A DNA stretch of 47,219 nucleotides from contig FN649729.1 in NCBI GenBank assembly GCA_000310025.1, forward strand, positions 2,859,858-2,907,076, given 5' to 3'. This DNA is from Ectocarpus siliculosus. Taxonomy: Eukaryota; Sar; Phaeophyceae; Ectocarpales; Ectocarpaceae. The position numbers and the translations under genes are program-made. Below the pieces are notes generated by a model. It was not told the origin of the DNA, ran no database searches, and saw only the letters and a list, made by a program, of their open reading frames with translations. Positions 23,405 through 33,832 of the stretch are shown here, piece by piece. Positions within the stretch are counted from its first letter, which is position 1. Every line of letters starts with the position of its first letter.

Positions 23405-24269
23405 AGTAGCAGCGAAGCGGGGTCGTGGAAAGAGCTGCAGACGTCCCTTCAAGGCGCGATGGCTTCGACGCAAGCAAAGCTTTTCTGCGAGGTGTGGCGT
23501 GTGAAGCACCTAGCGCGGTAGATGCAAGTTACAACAAGTTAGAGCCAGGGGGTCTCTGGCTAGGAATTTGGGGGGGGTCGGGGGGGGAAAAAATACTGGA
23601 AAAAATAGGGGTGGGCACGAGGGCTTCTCACAAGCTGGTGTGTGCTCACAATCTCCTGTCGCTCTGGGAGCGTGCTGTTGCGGAGGGTCAGAGCCATGGT
23701 GAGTGGACCGTGAGGTACACAGGCAGAATTATTGTGTACGCATGGCTTGAGTGGAACCAGCAAGTGGACTTTGGCGTACGGAGATTGGAGGGATGATGGA
23801 AAACACGCCGTGGTTCCCTTGTTTTGTGGGTGTCTCATGGCCATCGATAGAGCGCGCAAGCCGTTGCCCAGCAATAAAAGCGGGGCTGCGTGTAAGGCTT
23901 GGAGGCTCGAAGCCATGCCCGCTGTAGGAGGGACTGCTGTTCGTCTGTTGTAGCCGTCTGCAAGTGCTGTGGTTGTGCATTCCGGAGTTCGTCTTGCTAT
24001 AGACAGAATCTCGCCACGAGACCACCCTGTCCTATAGTGAGGACCTCTGGTCTGAGTAGATGCTTGCCGCCCCGTTGCTGTAGAGGCAATCTGACAAGCA
24101 CCGATACCCACAAACAACACACACCGTTGGGTTGCCCGAGCTCGATGTCGTGGCGTTTGGTTCCATCGTCTCAAATCTGATGAGTTGCTGCCCTCCCTTG
24201 TCTGTGCCACAACGCGGTTTGGCCCTCTGGTTGCGACTGCCTGCCGCCGCTGCTGCTGTCGGTGTGTGG
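23405..24269. promoter_or_regulatory. Divergent intergenic region between SND1 and RPS18
   Basis: 865 bases separate the two start codons, which face away from each other. No ORF here resembles a protein family. It must contain both 5' UTRs and both promoters; I can name no specific elements. The role is inferred from position only. Confidence 0.5.
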
Positions 24270-26939
24270 ATGGACCAGTCTCTCGTTATCTCGCCCGAGT
24301 TCCAGCACATCCTTCGTATCCTCAACACCAACATCGATGGCCGCCGCAAGGTAAGAGAAACAGAGGGAGAAGGAGAGGGAACAAAAAGACACGCCCTGAG
24401 GGTGCACACGACACTTTTTTTCATTTGGTGTGTACCTCCATTCCCAACACTAATGATTTGAGTCGCTCTCATTATAGTACGAAGTACTGCTGTGACGACG
24501 ATCGCCTCCCTCCTGCTGGGTTGGGTGTGCTGTAGCTAGCTGGTTCCTCCGGCCCGAACGAAAAATATGTGGGTGATTCGTAGTTCCTGGCCGTTGTCGC
24601 GGCTCTCCAGCGAAGTAGCTTGTCGATGAAAAAGAAGCTGTCACTGCTGTGCGCACATTTAGTAGTTGGTGGGAAGTGTGGACTCAAACACCACAGCAGC
24701 AGTCATTCTCCCAGTGCCGCGAGGCGGTGGTGAGAGCAGCAGCAGCAGCAGCACACCAGCTGCAAAACAGTTTGTCGCCGTGCGCCCCCTCATTCACGAC
24801 TCGTGGTTGTTCGAGTGAATCAAGGGGTAGGGAAACAGCAGAGACAACACACAAAGCTTGAAACAGCAGTGGGTGGAAATCCGCCAAAGGGGTGTGTCGA
24901 TGTGATGCTGCTGTGCCAAGACATGAAAAAGTCCTCACCGCGCACTTGAATAGCATGTGGTTTGGCCTGTTGTCCGGTGTTTTTTCGTAGGGCAGCGTTG
25001 TACGCGCGTATCCGGTCCAATAATGCACACTAGAATCCTCAACTGCCGCTGCTGCTCTGATAAGTTCCACCATGGACCGCGTTGTGGTGTGTACACCGCA
25101 GTTCCCCACACGACATCGCAGTGGAGTGAGACCGCTTCCAAGCAAAGATTGTACCGCTATTAACAAGTAGGAGCCAACCTGTTGTCCCTTCCCACGTGAG
25201 TGTTCAGTTGAGTCGCATGGAAGACTGTGGCGGCGCCGCGCAAGTTCATTCGTGCTCCCGCCTCCCCCCCCCCGTGCCTCTCGCCTGTGTGTACGCCATC
25301 ATCTGTTTCTCTTTGTCACACACCGTCCGTGGATGCCAGGTGCAGTACTCGCTGACCTCCATCAGGGGAGTGGGTCGCCGGTTTGCCAACCTTATCTGCA
25401 AGAAGGCTGAGGTTGACCCTAACAAGAGGTGGGTGACGGACGCGTTGTGTCGAGCTGGCCGAGCAGCTCATGTAAAATGCTGAGCTGCCCCTTTTTGTTC
25501 TGGTTTTGCCTTCTTTTCAAATTTGCGCTCACAACACTTTCGCCGTTTACTCCAACCCGTGGTCACAAAGAAGGGTTCCTATCCCTGAGCCTCCCTACCC
25601 ACCCCTCCTGCGGTACTCTGTCTTGATGTTTAATGCGAAAAGAGTGTAGCTTGCCTTCCTTGTCTGAGAATATTTTTGTTCGGCGGGTCTTTCGGGGCAC
25701 CTATTGATGCACTCTGATTGGTGCCCTTCCTCCTTCGCTAGCTCTCTTTCACATGGGCCCAAGGAGATCGACGAAATCCCCCTGCGCGTCCAATCGTACG
25801 TAGGAAAGGATCGTTGGAAGGCGGAAGTGTTTTCGGCGGTGCTCGTTTAAGCAAGACTTAAAAGCAGGGAGCTTGAAGGCACCTGTCCGTGGCTTCGGTG
25901 TCGAATTAGCACACCGAGGGCTGAAACGCCGGCAATCGGATGAAGAGATGTTGTGTTTTTTCGTGGTTTCTCGCGCATGAATACTCCTTGCATAAGAAAG
26001 TACCGACACTCCCACGTGTACCAACGCTGGTATCTATCGACCGATTCATGTTGACGATTTCGTTCTTCTCCCCGCGTCTGTTTTTTTTTCTTGGATGATT
26101 TTCCGCCTCCGCGCGCAGGGCCGGAGAGATGACCGCTGACGAGATCGAGAAGCTCGTGGCGATCATCCAGAACCCTCGCCAGTTCAAGATCCCCGACTGG
26201 TTCCTCAACAGGCAAAAGGACTGGAAGACTGGCAAGACCACCCAGATCTCGTCCCAGACCATCGACCAGAAGCTCCGAGATGACCTTGAGCGGCTGAAGA
26301 AGATCCGGTGAGTGAGAGAGAAGGGCGGACGAAACGAGCGCCCACGCTAATGCGTCGTTGCTGGATCGATCCCCTAGGGTTACTCGCTTTGTTTTGTTGT
26401 CAGTGAAGGTGGCCTTAGGGTTGATGGTGGGGAGGCCGTGGTCGTTGTCGGATTTTCATCGTGACGAATTCCGTCTTTAAAGGGTTTTGTTGTTCCTACC
26501 CTGTGATTGGTTTCCTCGCCCGACTTTAAGTTGTTCCATTGCGTCACCGACATCCTCGCGGCCGCGGCCGCGCTCTCTCTTGTATCCTCACGCGAGTCGC
26601 CATACCTCCGGATAACGTATACCGTGTGCGTGCACTGCCTGGGCGTCTGCTCTAGGTCCTACATCCTATTTCGCCATTTTTTTTCGGATGATTGATTTGC
26701 GTGTCGCCGTAGCGTTAATTTGAAGTAGTTTTTTGCAGTTAGCTGCTGTGTTCGAGCATTGTCAGATTTTCTCAACACGTGGCGCTTTACCCGCTTGCCG
26801 CCTCTCGCCGTTGCTGTTGCGGTCTTCCCACAGCTCCCACCGTGGTATCCGCCACTACTGGGGCGTGCGCGTGCGTGGCCAGCACACCAAGACCACCGGA
26901 CGCCGCGGAAAGATCGTGGCGGCAGGTGGCCGGAAGTAA
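24270..26939 (+). CDS. RPS18: 40S ribosomal protein S18 (uS13)
   Basis: Exons: 24270-24350, 25340-25428, 26119-26307, 26834-26939. These join to 155 codons, 154 residues (human 152). The protein is the small-subunit head protein of the uS13 family, at the P-site/inter-subunit bridge region. Family landmarks in order: [20 protein letters not shown] at the N-terminus, [18 protein letters not shown] (helix-hairpin-helix type region), [34 protein letters not shown], and the near-invariant [13 protein letters not shown] before a short C-terminus ending GGRK. Donors are GTAAGA, GTGGGT and GTGAGT; acceptors are CAG. The start is the only ATG in frame before the conserved N-terminus. Position relative to SND1 is head to head. 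The 3' flank is followed by a doubtful assembly junction. Confidence 0.98.
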
Positions 26940-27228
26940 ACGACGAGAGAGAGCGATTTCTGGAGAGGATTTTGACGGGTGTCCGCACCATGGGATGGTC
27001 GCTGAGCCTCTCCTCTGGTCCTTTTGCTTCTACGGTAGATGGCTTCATTTCATCGAGATGAACCCCCTCTTCCTTTTGTTCGTGCTTTGAGTCTTGTGGC
27101 CGCCACGCGGTGGCGGGGCTAGAGTTTCAGCAACAGCGGGGGGGGGGGGGGGGCGGCACGGTTACCCCCAGGAGTGAAATCCAACACGGGAAATTGAAAA
27201 ATTTAAAAAAAAAAAAAACAACTTAATG
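26940..27228. repeat. First copy of a sequence duplicated across an assembly gap
   Basis: This RPS18 3' flank matches 27329-27617 in order throughout: GAGAGAG, GGAGAGG, a CCTTTTGCTTCTACGGTAGA-like block, GGCACGGTTAC, GAGTGAAATC, ATTGAAAAATT, poly-A, ACAACT. This is the cleaner copy. Confidence 0.8.
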
Positions 27229-27328
27229 NNNNNNNNNNNNNNNNNNNNNNNNNNNNNNNNNNNNNNNNNNNNNNNNNNNNNNNNNNNNNNNNNNNNNNNN
27301 NNNNNNNNNNNNNNNNNNNNNNNNNNNN
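27229..27328. other. Assembly gap (100 N)
   Basis: Exactly 100 N characters, a conventional placeholder length for a gap of unknown size. Confidence 0.98.
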
Positions 27329-27617
27329 AAAGGAGGAGAGAGAGGGTTTTCGGGAGAGGTTTTTGAGGGGTTTCCCCCCCAGGGGAGGGTCGTGGACCTT
27401 TTCTTTGGGTCTTTTGGTTTTTCCGGTAGAGGGTTTCTTTTCATGGAGAGAACCCCCTTTTCCTTTTTTTTGGTGTTTGGATTTTGGGGGCCCCCACGGG
27501 GGGGGGGGGTTAGATTTTCACCAACAGGGGGGGGGGGGGGGGTGCGGCACGGTTACGCCAAGGAGTGAAATCAAACACGGGAGATTGAAAAATTAAAAAA
27601 AAAGAAAAACAACTGAG
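27329..27617. repeat. Second, poor-quality copy of the sequence left of the gap
   Basis: It starts at the position corresponding to the RPS18 stop codon and follows 26940-27228 with many substitutions biased to lengthen homopolymers (for example long G, T and C runs). That pattern is typical of a low-quality read end rather than of evolution. Confidence 0.75.
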
Positions 27618-29381
27618 TGGGGTGCCGGGCTGGATCTTGTGCCCGTTGTGGGGCCGAGTTGCCCTCAAGTGCTTGATGCCCTACACGCAAAACTCGCCGT
27701 CGAGATTTTCTCGCCAATACGAGCATGTAGACGGGGCTTCAGGGCATTGCGTCTAAAATTATCCTCCTTTCGCGACGGAGACCGGCGAGGTGCACTGTCC
27801 GATCTGCTGTCACATGTTATTTCCTTGCGTGCGCAGGCGTTCTTCTGCAGTATCTGGCCAAAGAGGATATTACCTTTGCCGCGAAGTGCACCGATGACAA
27901 GGACCTCACCCGCGTTCCTGTCTGAAAGTATGTGAACCAACAACTTATCTTGAGGGCCACACTCAGCTTTGTCATCGCAACGGCAAAACGGTGGTCGCTC
28001 CACTTGTCCAACGAACAGAAACGCTGATCACAGCGATGTAAAGGGTATCCTTGTTTAAGGCTTCGTGGCGGTGGGTTCCAGGGTCCCTCCGGTTCCAGTG
28101 CACAGCCCCGAGACCCGGAGCGCTTTCATGGCCGTTTGACATGAGTTCAGATTTCCGCGGATGCTTCCCGCGAGTGTATCCGGGGGACCGCGTTGTCTTA
28201 CCAAGATTTTGACACCCGACTCGACCACGCAACCCCGCAACGCACTCAAAACTCCACCGGGTCGCATATAAGGTACAAGGAGACACCTGAGAGTATTGTC
28301 CAGAATATGTGAGGGCAATCTTGGTCCTTGGATTTCTTCGAATCCGAGCATTCGCAATTTCCTAACGACACCTTTAGAGCCGAGCTTCCTCATGCGTCCA
28401 ATTTATGTCTTTGTGGTAGAGGGTGTATCTCTTTCCCTTTGCCCCGGTGGATGCGACACGCGTCGGGCTCTTCGAGTCTTACCTCGAGCCTTACTGGCCG
28501 TGAGAAGCCCTGTTGTGGTATCTATCATTTGAGGTTGACTTTCCGAGGGATGGCCAAAAGGAAACTTGTGTGTACCACTTCGCCATCGAATGTTGACGCT
28601 ACAAGAACAGGGAAGTACGCCGACCTCGATTCTTTACGACCATCCTGAGTACCGTATCACTCAAAAAGCGGCAGTCACTACACTGACGTCGACACTACTG
28701 ATGGATACCACATGGTACACACACCAACAATGATACAACGTCCGAGCTCCAGTGGTTCTCACTCGCATCTACACCTCTCATCCCGTCCCTGGCAAAGCTC
28801 CCAACGACACCGCCTCGCCCATGCTTAGCATCTCTACACACGACTAGATTTGATACCGTGGGAGCTAGCCACGAGCGCATTGGAATGATCGAAGCATGTG
28901 GAGTATCTGTCTCTTCTCGACAAGACTTCGATTTGAGCATCTGTGAAGGATTAAAAGCTGGTAGGGCAGCAGCGCAGCAAGCGTGCACAACGCCGTCGAC
29001 TGCCACCCGCTGGAGAATTGTGCTACAAACATGATTCTTACGTGTCTAGCAAGGCCAACCCTCGCTAATGAGTGTGAGCAAGGCCACAAAGTGCCACTTA
29101 CCCCATCCCAAATTCAGACCAAAGCAGCAAGACGAGGTAGACATTCCGATTCCGAGGGCCGTCCCTGTCCATTCCACACTACAGCAGCGAGGACCACAAT
29201 CTGCATTCTGATCAACAAGATAGAATTTCTCTCCCGTGTGGACAACGCCCAGGCACAGCGCCGTTACTGCTTCTTCTGCCCCTGCTGTTGCCATAGATCT
29301 TACTCCTGGCCTCAACTTAAATGGATCCTCGCCCTTGGTGTCTGTCTCTTATTTACTGTACTGGTTCGTGTGCGTGTTTTT
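27618..29381. other. Unassigned region
   Basis: No gene is recognised. A stretch at about 27838-28027 on the plus strand is open in one frame apart from a single TGA and looks protein-like (LLQYLAKEDITFAAKC), preceded by a pyrimidine-rich tract and CAG. On the minus strand, frames at 28003-27665 and 28393-28055 are also open. None matches a family I know. It could be a decayed mobile element or exons of an unrecognised gene. Confidence 0.35.
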
Positions 29382-29917
29382 TTATCGCCTCGAGGATGAG
29401 GCCTTCTTCGACGAGGACTTGGAGTACGCGGCCCCACCGCTACCCCGGTGCTTCTTCCTCGCCCTCCTATCCTCTTCCTCTGAGCTGCTGCTGCTGCTGC
29501 TGTCGCTGTCCGAGCCACTGCTGCTGCTGCTGCTGCTGCTGCTGCCGCTTGAGCTGCTGCTGCCGGAGCTGCTGCTGCCCGAGCTGCTATCGCTATCGCT
29601 ATCGCTGTCGCTGCTGCTCCCGCTACTGCCAAAACACGAGAGGAGCAGCAGGAGCGAGAAATTTAAAAGGAAGCAGACACGACAAAACTTGCCGTGACCG
29701 CTGAAACAAGTCCAAACTGGAAGGGCGAAACTCCCAACTTCATGTCAACCTCTCCCTTGCGCATTCCACCCTGGACAAAGTACGACGTGCGTAGTATTCT
29801 ACGGTCCACTAGCAAACGAAACACAAACCACAGCCCAATCGCGCCATCGTCCACGACGACGACCACGAGCTGTCACCATCTCCACAATACACCCTCGCCA
29901 ACTCACCTGCTCCTCCC

Positions 29918-29955
<38 letters not shown>

Positions 29956-29968
29956 CACTGTCGCTCCC

Positions 29969-30012
<44 letters not shown>

Positions 30013-31164
30013 CTCTCCTGCGCCGCTTCTTGCCAAGCTTTCCCTTGGCGCCGGCTGCCGCCGCTGCTGCGTCGGCGTCATCTTTGGCGTCCTTTTCCTT
30101 GCCGGGGGGAAGGTCGAGGTGGAACTTGGGCTTTAGGTCGGGGTTCTCAAGGATTTTGGTCCTTGACACGCGCGCCTTGTACGTGGCCTTGCCCTTGCAC
30201 TCGTATGTCCAATGCCCTGCATCAGGTTGTCGAAGTGTTTACAAGCGTGCATGTAGGGTGGGATTGGGGTAGCCACGCGCGTGGGTTAAGAGTATATGTA
30301 GGTGGTTCCACACTCGATGAAAATGCAGGGTGCCGCGTTGATCAAAGTAGTTCAGCTTTGGGGAACTTCTAGCTTGAGTGAAGACAGTTGACCAGCTTCG
30401 GGAAACTTCTAGCTTGAGTGAAGACAGTTGACCTGAGGTGCGTCGACTTGTGTTGCGGACCGAAAACAACTCAATGTTCAGGCTGGGTTCTGTGTCGTCG
30501 TGTATCGAGTGTCACCTCCCCGGCGGTGGCATATGCAACAGTCTACCTCTAGACATCATATAGGAGGACCGCAGAGAAAACAAAAGTTGGGGTGCTTTTC
30601 ATATTGTGCGATGGTACAACAGCAGTAGTCCATCAACTGAAGCAATGACACCCGTTGCAATCAACTCTCACCGACTTGCAGGCACTTCTGGCACACCATG
30701 TTCTTTGCCTCTTTCTGCTTCTTGCGGAAGACTCCCTGCGGCGGACACGACGGTTCCGGGAGGCAAAGGGCACGGGGAACGCGAGCAGCGGTCGAATTTA
30801 TCATTAGCGCTACCATTCAATTGCCAGGCACACAGAGAGGCCAGCATGCAGGCTAATTGCCTCAAGACCGACGAGGCCAGCAGCCAGGTCCAGCTATCTA
30901 TGCATTGAAAAGAGTCGGTGGGTTGGCGCCTTCCTTTGCGTACTTCGCCCTCTCTCGCAACGGGAGGCCGTCCATGTAACCCAAAATTAAAACTAACACA
31001 ATAACCAGACTCAGGATCCACAGCATTTGTAAACAACACCATCATCACGTGCATCTCCACTTGCACACTTTCCACACCTGAATTGCATCGCTGCTTGTGG
31101 CGTACATCATCTCGCGCTGCTGCTTGCGCTGGGCCCATCTGCTTACGGGGGCCGCATCTCCCAT
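29382..31164 (-). CDS. ZCCHC10-like CCHC zinc-knuckle protein with poly-serine tail
   Basis: Exons: 31164-31078, 30735-30672, 30216-29907, 29625-29382. Phases fit exactly, giving 235 codons and 234 residues. A zinc knuckle spans the second splice junction: CQKCLQVG joined to GHWTYEC, with the CX2CX4HX4C pattern. It is followed by KGKATYKARVSRTKIL, closely resembling animal ZCCHC10 (CQKCLEFGHWTYECTGK, then PSRT). A KKRRRR basic patch precedes a long Ser tract with Asp and Glu, then a basic, Ser-rich C-terminus. The long acidic-serine tail is also typical of ZCCHC10. The molecular function of this family is poorly known; the knuckle implies nucleic-acid binding and the tail suggests a nuclear, phosphorylated protein (inference). 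The N-terminus MGDAAPVSRWAQRKQQREMM is a weaker call, supported by phase and a plausible donor. An intron interrupts the serine tract. It is head to head with the plastid YceD-like gene. Confidence 0.88.
29479..30015. repeat. CTG/AGC coding repeats on both sides of an intron
   Basis: Runs of CTG (AGC on the coding strand) at about 29479-29620 and 29919-30010 encode the poly-serine tail of the ZCCHC10-like protein. They are separated by the intron 29626-29906, which itself lacks the repeat. Confidence 0.85.
30354..30433. repeat. 40-base tandem duplication
   Basis: Two adjacent copies, 30354-30393 and 30394-30433, share ACTTCTAGCTTGAGTGAAG and ACAGTTGACC and differ only in the GCTTTGGGGAA versus GCTTCGGGAAA portion. 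They lie in the ZCCHC10-like intron 30217-30671. Confidence 0.9.
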
Positions 31165-31509
31165 CGTGTGCTGTCGGGTGGTGGTGATCTAGCGAATATA
31201 CTGCGTACGATTTTTGCAGGTTACACCTGATTTCTGCTCAATTCTTCGGAGAGAAGGAGCACGAAGGGTCAGGAGAGCGCACGATATGCAGGAAGTGTTC
31301 CTCCCGCAGTACCACCAGAGGTGGTGAAGAGCAAACGGCCGTAGCGAGGGAGCGTGAAGCATTCACGGAGCCCCCTACACCCAGCTGCTGTCCCCTCTGG
31401 AACAACGCTCATGCGGCATGTTGGAAACCTATCGAAATCTTAGCAGCGGGTACCCCAACAAGCTGGACACCTCACACGCTAGCCACGGCACCGAAACGGA
31501 GGCGTAGGG
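31165..31509. promoter_or_regulatory. Divergent promoter region, ZCCHC10-like / YceD-like
   Basis: 345 bases between two outward-facing start codons with no ORF of note. It must serve both genes; no individual elements are identified. Confidence 0.5.
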
Positions 31510-33832
31510 ATGGCAAGGTCTGGTGGAAGGAGCGTGAGATCCTCACAGCTAGCCCTCGGCTCCGTCCTGCTCCTTCTGGGGTCTTGCGCTCCTTTGCTAT
31601 CGCCTGCATTCTTCCTTGCCGCGCCACTCCCTCAGCAAAGATCATCATGTCGCTTCCGTCGCCAACCATCAGCAGCAGTTGTTACTGAAGCCTGCGGCAC
31701 CGCTGCCGTTACCACAAGAGCGCTTCACCACACCGGGAGCAGCAGCAGGAGTAGTGGCCACCAAGCACCAGCTCCGAGAAGAGGTGGGCGAGCAGGTACG
31801 ACTACGACGATGTCGGCACTTCCTGCTGCAACTGCAACTGGTTTCGGGGTGCGGCCCATCCACAACAGCGGCACTGTTAGCATCGCTCTAACCACTCGGA
31901 GAGTCAGGAGGAGCTCGGTGATGCTCAGCGCGCGCGGCGGAGGACGATCAGGTGGCGACTCGTCGAGGCGAAGAACCGACCGACCCGATGAGTACTCCAG
32001 GGACAGAAAGAAGGGCAAGGGGCGGGGAGGGAGGGGTGGCAGGGGCGGGCGAAGCAGCGGGCGTGATGGCGGCAGCAACAGCAGCGGAAGCAGTGTCGGT
32101 AGTGGCACCAGCGCTCCCTCTCCTTTCGAAACGGCTGGGGACGGTGGTGACATATGGGGCGGGGGGTCGAGGATGTCGTCCCTGGACGACAGGGCCCCGG
32201 CGGAGTTCTCGAGGAAGATTGACTGCTCGGAGCTCAGCCGCAAGCCAAAGTGGGTTTCCATACGCGACGTCGCTGCACACCACAGCGCTGTATTTCCCGT
32301 AGCCTGAGCGTGAATCGCGAGACTGCTAGTATCGGTGGGATGGCCACCAACATGAGATGCTGTAGAGGCATGTCATCGTGCAGTTGTGCCGCTGCTAGAT
32401 CAGTTTCGAAGCTATATATTTTAAGGTAGCGCCAGCAAGTAGTAGGGTGTGTCGCCTAAAGTACCACATGGCCGTTCATGACGTGAGCTACACAACAGCT
32501 ATGGATGTGGTTGACACAAATAAGTTTTTGGATACGTGAGCTTGACTCTAATTACATGTCGTGCGTCCAGCTGCTAGGCTGACCGTTGGGGAAGGATTTT
32601 CTATTTTCCTTCCTGTTCTCGCGAAATCCGACGCGCATCCCCTGCATTTTCTGGCTGCTCCTTCGACAGGTACTTCAGCGTAGAGGCGACCGAGAACGAG
32701 TGCGCCGCTCTCGCCCAACGCTTCACGTGCGAAGCGATAACCGGCCTCAAGGCCGACTTCAGGGTTGTTCGCGGCTCAGACGCCCGAAAAATAAAGATCC
32801 GGGTGAGAGGTTGGAGTCTTTTACGCTTGGCTTGTGCTGGTGCACGGGGATGATCAGGGGCGTGGGTAGCGGGAATTTTCAGCTGCGTTCACCAGTTATG
32901 GGAAAACATGCATTTATCTCCGCATGACGAAACTTTGGTCACTGCTTGCGCACGTGTGCGTATGCACATGTCCCCCGTTTTCCATGTCGCCTTCATCCTG
33001 GTGCCATTCCGCTCATTTTTGCTTGCTGGTTCCCTGGCTGACAACTGCTGTCAGTCTGTCTTGTATCATGGTTTGTCTGCGCCGATGCATCGGTATTCGT
33101 ACCGCTGCGTTGGCGGTGCCATTGATTGCCATACATAGCCCGCCGTGACTATTGCAGTCCACAGTATCGTTTGCTATCGTTTCCATACGCTGCTGTCCCG
33201 TACATTTTGTTTCGTCGGGGGCGTATCTGCTGCAGGGGCGCGTGAAAGGCAATGTTACCCAGAACTGCGCGGCCACTCTGGAGTCATTTGTACTCCCGGT
33301 CGAACGAGAATTCAGCACCGCGATACAGGTAAAAATTGATGATTGCAGGTTCGTCTGCTGCCCCAACCCAGGAGATGTTGTGCAATCCTATCGGTGCCAA
33401 GTGCTAATATTGCTGGCGCCACTTTCGCCGTGCTTGATTAGCCGCCTTACGTGCTTGAGCACTGCTATTAAAAAACGGGTGCTGAATAACGAAAACCATC
33501 ATTCTTCCCATCCACGCCCCTACCAACCCATCGAACAGGAGGTTAGCCTAGACAGCGTGCAATCCACGCTGTGGGCTCTGGAAGAGGACACTGAAACGGA
33601 CGATGAAATCATGGAGGGTGACCCCCTCGACCTGGGAGAGGTGGCGGCTCAAGGCTTGGCGTTGTGCATCGACCCGTACGCCAAGCACCCGGACTTCGTC
33701 GCGAGCTCCGACGCGGGGAGTGGCAATGGCGAGGGAGCTACTGTTCCCGGACGTTTTGGAATGCCCGCTGAGGGGGAGGATGTGGTTTTGGACGTCGATA
33801 CCATGAAAGCGTTTTTCGATGCGGACGATTAA
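31510..33832 (+). CDS. Plastid-targeted YceD/DUF177 family protein
   Basis: Exons: 31510-32249, 32670-32802, 33236-33328, 33539-33832; 420 codons, 419 residues, all phases consistent. The leader has basic residues, then a hydrophobic core (LALGSVLLLLGSC) and the sequence LLSPAFFLAAPLP, a signal peptide followed by a Phe at the cleavage point as in heterokont plastid precursors. Residues of about 50-215 are Ser/Gly/Arg-rich and probably linker. The DUF177 region follows: DCSELSRKP, the strand region ending KIKIRGRVKGNVTQNC, and the family-typical LDLGEVAAQGLALCIDPYAKHPD near the C-terminus. Bacterial YceD is linked to 23S rRNA accumulation, and plant plastid DUF177 proteins to 23S-4.5S rRNA maturation, so a role in plastid large-subunit assembly is inferred. 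The second Cys of the bacterial CxxC pair is absent (CAAT). The transit peptide and DUF177 call are good; the linker is uncharacterised. Confidence 0.85.

Noticed and set aside
29321-30272. Leu/Cys-rich plus-strand ORFs
   Set aside because: Antisense shadows of the poly-serine (AGC) exons of the ZCCHC10-like gene.
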